Assembly: GCF_016808095.1 (NCBI RefSeq)
Contig: NC_068979.1
Coordinates: 18,134,501-18,198,500, forward strand
Direction of reading: 5' to 3'
Length of the DNA: 64,000 nt
DNA from: Vigna angularis
Lineage: Eukaryota; Streptophyta; Magnoliopsida; Fabales; Fabaceae
Positions within the stretch are counted from its first letter, which is position 1, and each line of letters starts with the position of its first letter. Shown one piece after another: positions 60,281-64,000 of the stretch. Made by a program: the position numbers and the translations under genes. The notes under the pieces were generated by a model that was given only the letters and a program-made list of their open reading frames with translations, did not search any database and was not told the DNA's origin.

Positions 60281-62191
60281 GATGATGTAAAATTAAGGAA
60301 GCATTTACGTACATTTATTAAATGGTTAAACAAACTTTATTGAAAAAACATTTTCAAGATCTTAACCCTTATGATAATCCAGAAATCAATAAATCACAAA
60401 AAGAAAAGAAAAGGAAAAACTTATGACATCACCTTGACGCATTTATTATATATACAATAAGGGCTATTGTTTTATATTTATTTTATTATTTTTCCAAGTC
60501 AAATTGGTCTGACATCTCATGATGAAATTTGAGAATTTTGTAGTAAAAATAATGATAATGTTTATATTTAATGTTATAGGTTAAATAATAGCATGCTAGT
60601 AGTGTGACCTATAAAGTATTAATAGCACATTTAATTTCCTATCATTAAACATGTTTTTTCTTCTTCTCATCTTTAGTGTATTGTTTATCTTTCCAACTAA
60701 AAAAGTGTATTGTTTATATTACTGCCCCGTTTAATTAGTAGATGCTATATTGAATCATGTTACTTCAAATATAGTTAACACTACAAAGGCATACATGTCT
60801 ACTAAAATATAAGTTTGTTTATCTTAGTTTTAATATATATATATATGTTAATTTTTGTACTGATTTTATTCTTAAAAAATAATATAAAATTATTTTATTC
60901 TGTTGTACTACTTTTTTGTCATATACCGATAGCATATGCTCTAAATGTGAATGATTTTACATTATTGAATATAAATTATTATACGTACCTTTTTTTCCAA
61001 TATGTTGGTACGGAGGTAATAATTCAAACAAAAATTTATTTACTTTTAGAAAATATAAAGTAATTAAAGTGCATAAATTAGCCATAATTATATGTTAAAA
61101 TCTTAATATTTTTATAATATATACTGAAGAGTTTCCTTCTGAAACCCAGTATTCACCTCAAAAGAAAAACAACCAACATAGCATGAAACCAACGTTATAT
61201 TTTTTTAAGAGAATAGAAATAACGATCTAAGTTTTCAAAGCCAATTCTAACTAGCATTTGGCTAAATCATCACTAATTTTGTAATTAAAGTAGTTCCGCA
61301 TCGACTTTATCAATTGTTAAGGTGTTTTTATTTTAAAATTTTTATGTTGAATGAACATGGAAGAAAGACACAAGGAGATGAACATAAATAAAGGATGTAA
61401 AAAAAATTTGTAAATGTAGAATATGTATAGATGAAAAAAATAATATGGACGAAGGAAATGAATTTGGATGAAAGATACGAGTATAGAAAATTTATTAATG
61501 TAAATAAAAATTATCAATATAATGATATTTATATAAAAAATAAGTAAAGAAAATTATCGATGAGTAAATTTATCTCTGTAAATTAAAAATAATTACCTTT
61601 TATATTCAATTTGAAGAAAACACACACTTCATAATATATAATTATGATTTAGTAGACACTAACTTAAATAAATATAAATATTATAAATAATTAAAATTAA
61701 CATTAGTTAAACTCATATTAATTTTATTTTTTTTTAATTAATATATGCTAACTTAAATAAATAAAATATTTAAAATATAAAGTTAAAATTTGATAAATTG
61801 GCACTAACTTTATTTATTTTAGTATATTTTTTATATTTTGATATACTTAACTAGTGTTAACTTAAATATAAAAAAATTAAAAATAAAAAAATAAAATTAA
61901 TTTTTGTTAAGTTGACATTAACTATTTATTTTTAATATTTATTTTATTTAATATTTATTAAATTGATACTACCTCAAATATTCATTTAATGCAAATTTTA
62001 GAAAATAATGTTATGATTTTTTATACTTTTTAAAAGAAAAAATATTTTGTATTGTAATAGAATCGGCTAAAAGGCAACAAAATCTAAGAATTTTATTTTA
62101 TAGCAGAAATACAATATTTTTTAACAACTATTTAGTTTATTAGTTGATAAAAAATGATTAATAAAAATTTATAAGGACGCTTTTTATTTTC
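60281..62191. other. AT-rich spacer with decayed tandem units
   Basis: 61640-61990 contains several degenerate units with 'actaacttaaataaatataa' and 'ttaacattagttaa', resembling in opposite orientation the first 240 bases of the window. Otherwise nothing is recognised. Confidence 0.45.
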
Positions 62192-62194
62192 TGA

Positions 62195-64000
62195 CACTAG
62201 TGTACTAAAAGGAAACGATAACGGTTATTTTCGCCTATAGGCAGCGGTTTCGCAACTAAAGCATATACAGGCAAGGCAAAAAAGGGTAGGTTTCTTGCCT
62301 CGGTTAACAACCGAGGCCAAAAACGATTGGATTATGCCTCGGTTCTTAGGTAACCGAGGCAGTAGGGTGTTTTCTTTTTTTAGACTTTAGGCTTCGGTTC
62401 GTAATGAACTGAACAGTCCTCGTCGAACGGTGCTCATCCTCGCCGAATGGTGCTCGCCCTTGCCGAACGGTTCTCGATCTCGTCGAGCCCTAGCCGTGTC
62501 ATCTCCTCCATTGACGCATCAACCATGGAACTCTCGCTTCGTACGAAAGTGCCTCTCTCAGTAGGTTCGCGAACCCAATTTCGACCTCACCATTGCCACT
62601 GCCTCGTGCCATCGCCACCGTGAAGCATCACCACCGCTGTCGCGCTACAAAGCCTACTTCAGGCCGTCACCGTCTAAGAATTGCGGCACTCAACGCGAGA
62701 ACTTGCAACCACCACATCTCCATCCGGGACGCCATCAAACCTACAAACCACAAGAACCAGAAATCTGCAGAAGGACCATGAGCTTAAATCGCAAACCCAC
62801 GAGCTTCGGACCGCCATGAGTATTTTCCCCTCTCTGCAATACCAACCTAGAACCAGTGAGAAAGGGGGAAGAAGATAAATGGCAGAGAGAAGATATTGGA
62901 AATAGAATCAAACCTCCTTTGCTGCGAATTAGAATAGAGAGAACAAGAGGAAGAAGAACCCTAGGTTGGAGAGAAGAACTTCTTTGGAGGCACGAAAGGG
63001 AAAAGGAAGAACACTGCGCGAGAAAATGCGTTCGCTTTTAGTTTACACAGGGGCTATTACCTCGGTTAAGTAAAAGACCGAGGCCGAACGGTACTATTGC
63101 TTCTGTCCCAGACAACCGAGACATATTAGTGGACAAAATTAACTTGGAACGTTCGGTTACTGCCTCGGTTCATAGCAGAACCAAAACCGAACGGTCTTAT
63201 TCCCTCTGCCCCCAAACAACCGAGACTTATTAGTGGACAAAATTAACTTGGAACGTTCAGTTACTGCCTCGATTCATAGCAGAAGCGAAACCGAACGGTC
63301 TTATTGCCTTTGTCCCAGACAACCGAGGCATATTAGTGGACAAAATTAACTTGGAATGTTCGGTTACTGCCTCGATTCATAGCATAACCGAAACCAAACG
63401 GTCCTATTCCCTCTGCCCCCAGACAATCGAGACTTATTAGTGGACAAAATTAACTTGGAACGTTCGGTTACTCCCTCAGTTCATAGCAGAACCGAAACTG
63501 AACGGTCATATTCCCTTTGTCCCCAGACAACCGAAACTTATTAGTGGACAAAACGTTTGGTTACTATCTCAGTTCATAGCAAAAGTGAAACGGAACAGTT
63601 ATATTGCCTTTATCCCCAAACAACTAAAGCATATTAGTGAACAAAACGTTTGGTTACTGCCTTAGTTGAGAACAGAACCAAAGCCGAACGATTATATTAT
63701 CTCAGTTCCCAATTAACCCAAGCCTATAAATTCGTTATAACTATGAAAATGCCAAAACCGAAACATACGGTGAGTTAGAAAACCATTTTTTATCTCTTCT
63801 AACTTCATTTTATTTGCTTACTGCAATACATATTTTTTGTTTTCAGCTCAGATATTTTCAAATAAATCTGGTCCATGAAATTACATTTGTTCAAGGACAG
63901 ATGGGATACCCACGATTATTTTTATTAAACGGTTAATGTATTGTCATTGATTAATGAAAAAACGGAGATAAGTTAATTTTTTTTATAGCAATAAAGTGAT
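62195..64000. mobile_element. Left part of a second CACTA-type element
   Basis: It starts CACTAGTGTACTAAAA (62195), preceded by TGA as the possible 3-bp duplication. It carries subterminal repeats GCCTCGGTT...AACCGAGGC in both orientations (62297-62362 and 63060-63110), a different motif from the first CACTA element. The other end is not in the window, so size and autonomy are unknown. 62480-63040 is GC-richer and leader-like, with no recognised domain. Confidence 0.7.
63110..63720. repeat. Tandem array of about 103-bp units in the second CACTA element
   Basis: Six units are marked by 'ttagtggacaaaattaactt' or its variants at about 63125, 63230, 63333, 63437, 63540 and 63632. Each also holds 'ggttactgcctcggttcata', 'ccgaacggtct' and 'cagacaaccgagac'. 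The later units are shorter and more diverged. Each unit contains an inverted GCCTCGGTT pair, so the array multiplies the likely transposase-binding sites. Confidence 0.88.

Overview
This is a stretch of plant nuclear chromosome, AT-rich and packed with transposable elements. The repeat families (legume-type Mutator ends beginning GGGTTAAATATG, CCGATCGG-rich LTR fragments, CACTA elements with CCGCGG subterminal arrays) and the gene structures suggest a legume, probably a phaseoloid bean such as Vigna or Phaseolus; the species is an inference. Only two protein-coding host genes and one tRNA gene are convincing. They are a UGT74-like UDP-glucosyltransferase (13727-15794, +), a probable plastid RRM protein with an acidic domain (44601-47400, -) and a tRNA-Val(AAC) (47508-47580, +) lying 107 bp from that gene's start codon on the opposite strand.

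Layout, left to right. 1-5164: AT-rich repeat debris with an LTR-like piece carrying several GATAATCGATTATC palindromes. 5165-13255: a complete 8.1-kb CACTA (En/Spm) transposon with an ACA target duplication. Its TNP2-type transposase reads through 1,066 codons but has two in-frame stops. Its second gene, an 11-exon Transposase_24 plus Ulp1-like protease fusion, is intact. 13727-15794: the glucosyltransferase, whose TATA box is about 400 bp from the CACTA end. 16621-21532: a complete 4.9-kb hAT transposon with an apparently intact 681-residue transposase. 22.8-33.3 kb: a patchwork of LTR fragments, two tandem arrays (one of about 141-bp monomers), a Tourist-like MITE and an AT-rich element with degenerate inverted ends. 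33336-43133: a full-length Tekay-like chromovirus retrotransposon on the minus strand, with 2,530-bp LTRs, a GGATG target duplication, an initiator-Met primer site and decayed gag-pol. 44.6-47.6 kb: the RRM gene and tRNA. 48.0-56.4 kb: nested insertions, including a Mutator-like element with captured gene pieces that itself contains a hAT MITE, and a second Mutator-like element carrying a VPS54 fragment. 56.4-62.2 kb: AT-rich DNA with a second Tourist-like MITE and an old hAT MITE. 62195 to the end: the left part of another CACTA-type element with GCCTCGGTT repeats and a 103-bp tandem array.

The genes do not form a pathway. The main biology is transposon ecology: an intact hAT transposase near two non-autonomous elements with similar ends; a CACTA element that kept its accessory protease gene while its transposase decayed by apparent C-to-T changes; and Mutator-like elements that have duplicated pieces of host genes. 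I found no system that I can claim is wholly new. The most unusual single item is the CACTA Ulp1-like domain, which keeps the His, Gln and Cys of the cysteine-protease site but has Cys where Ulp1 enzymes normally have Asp.
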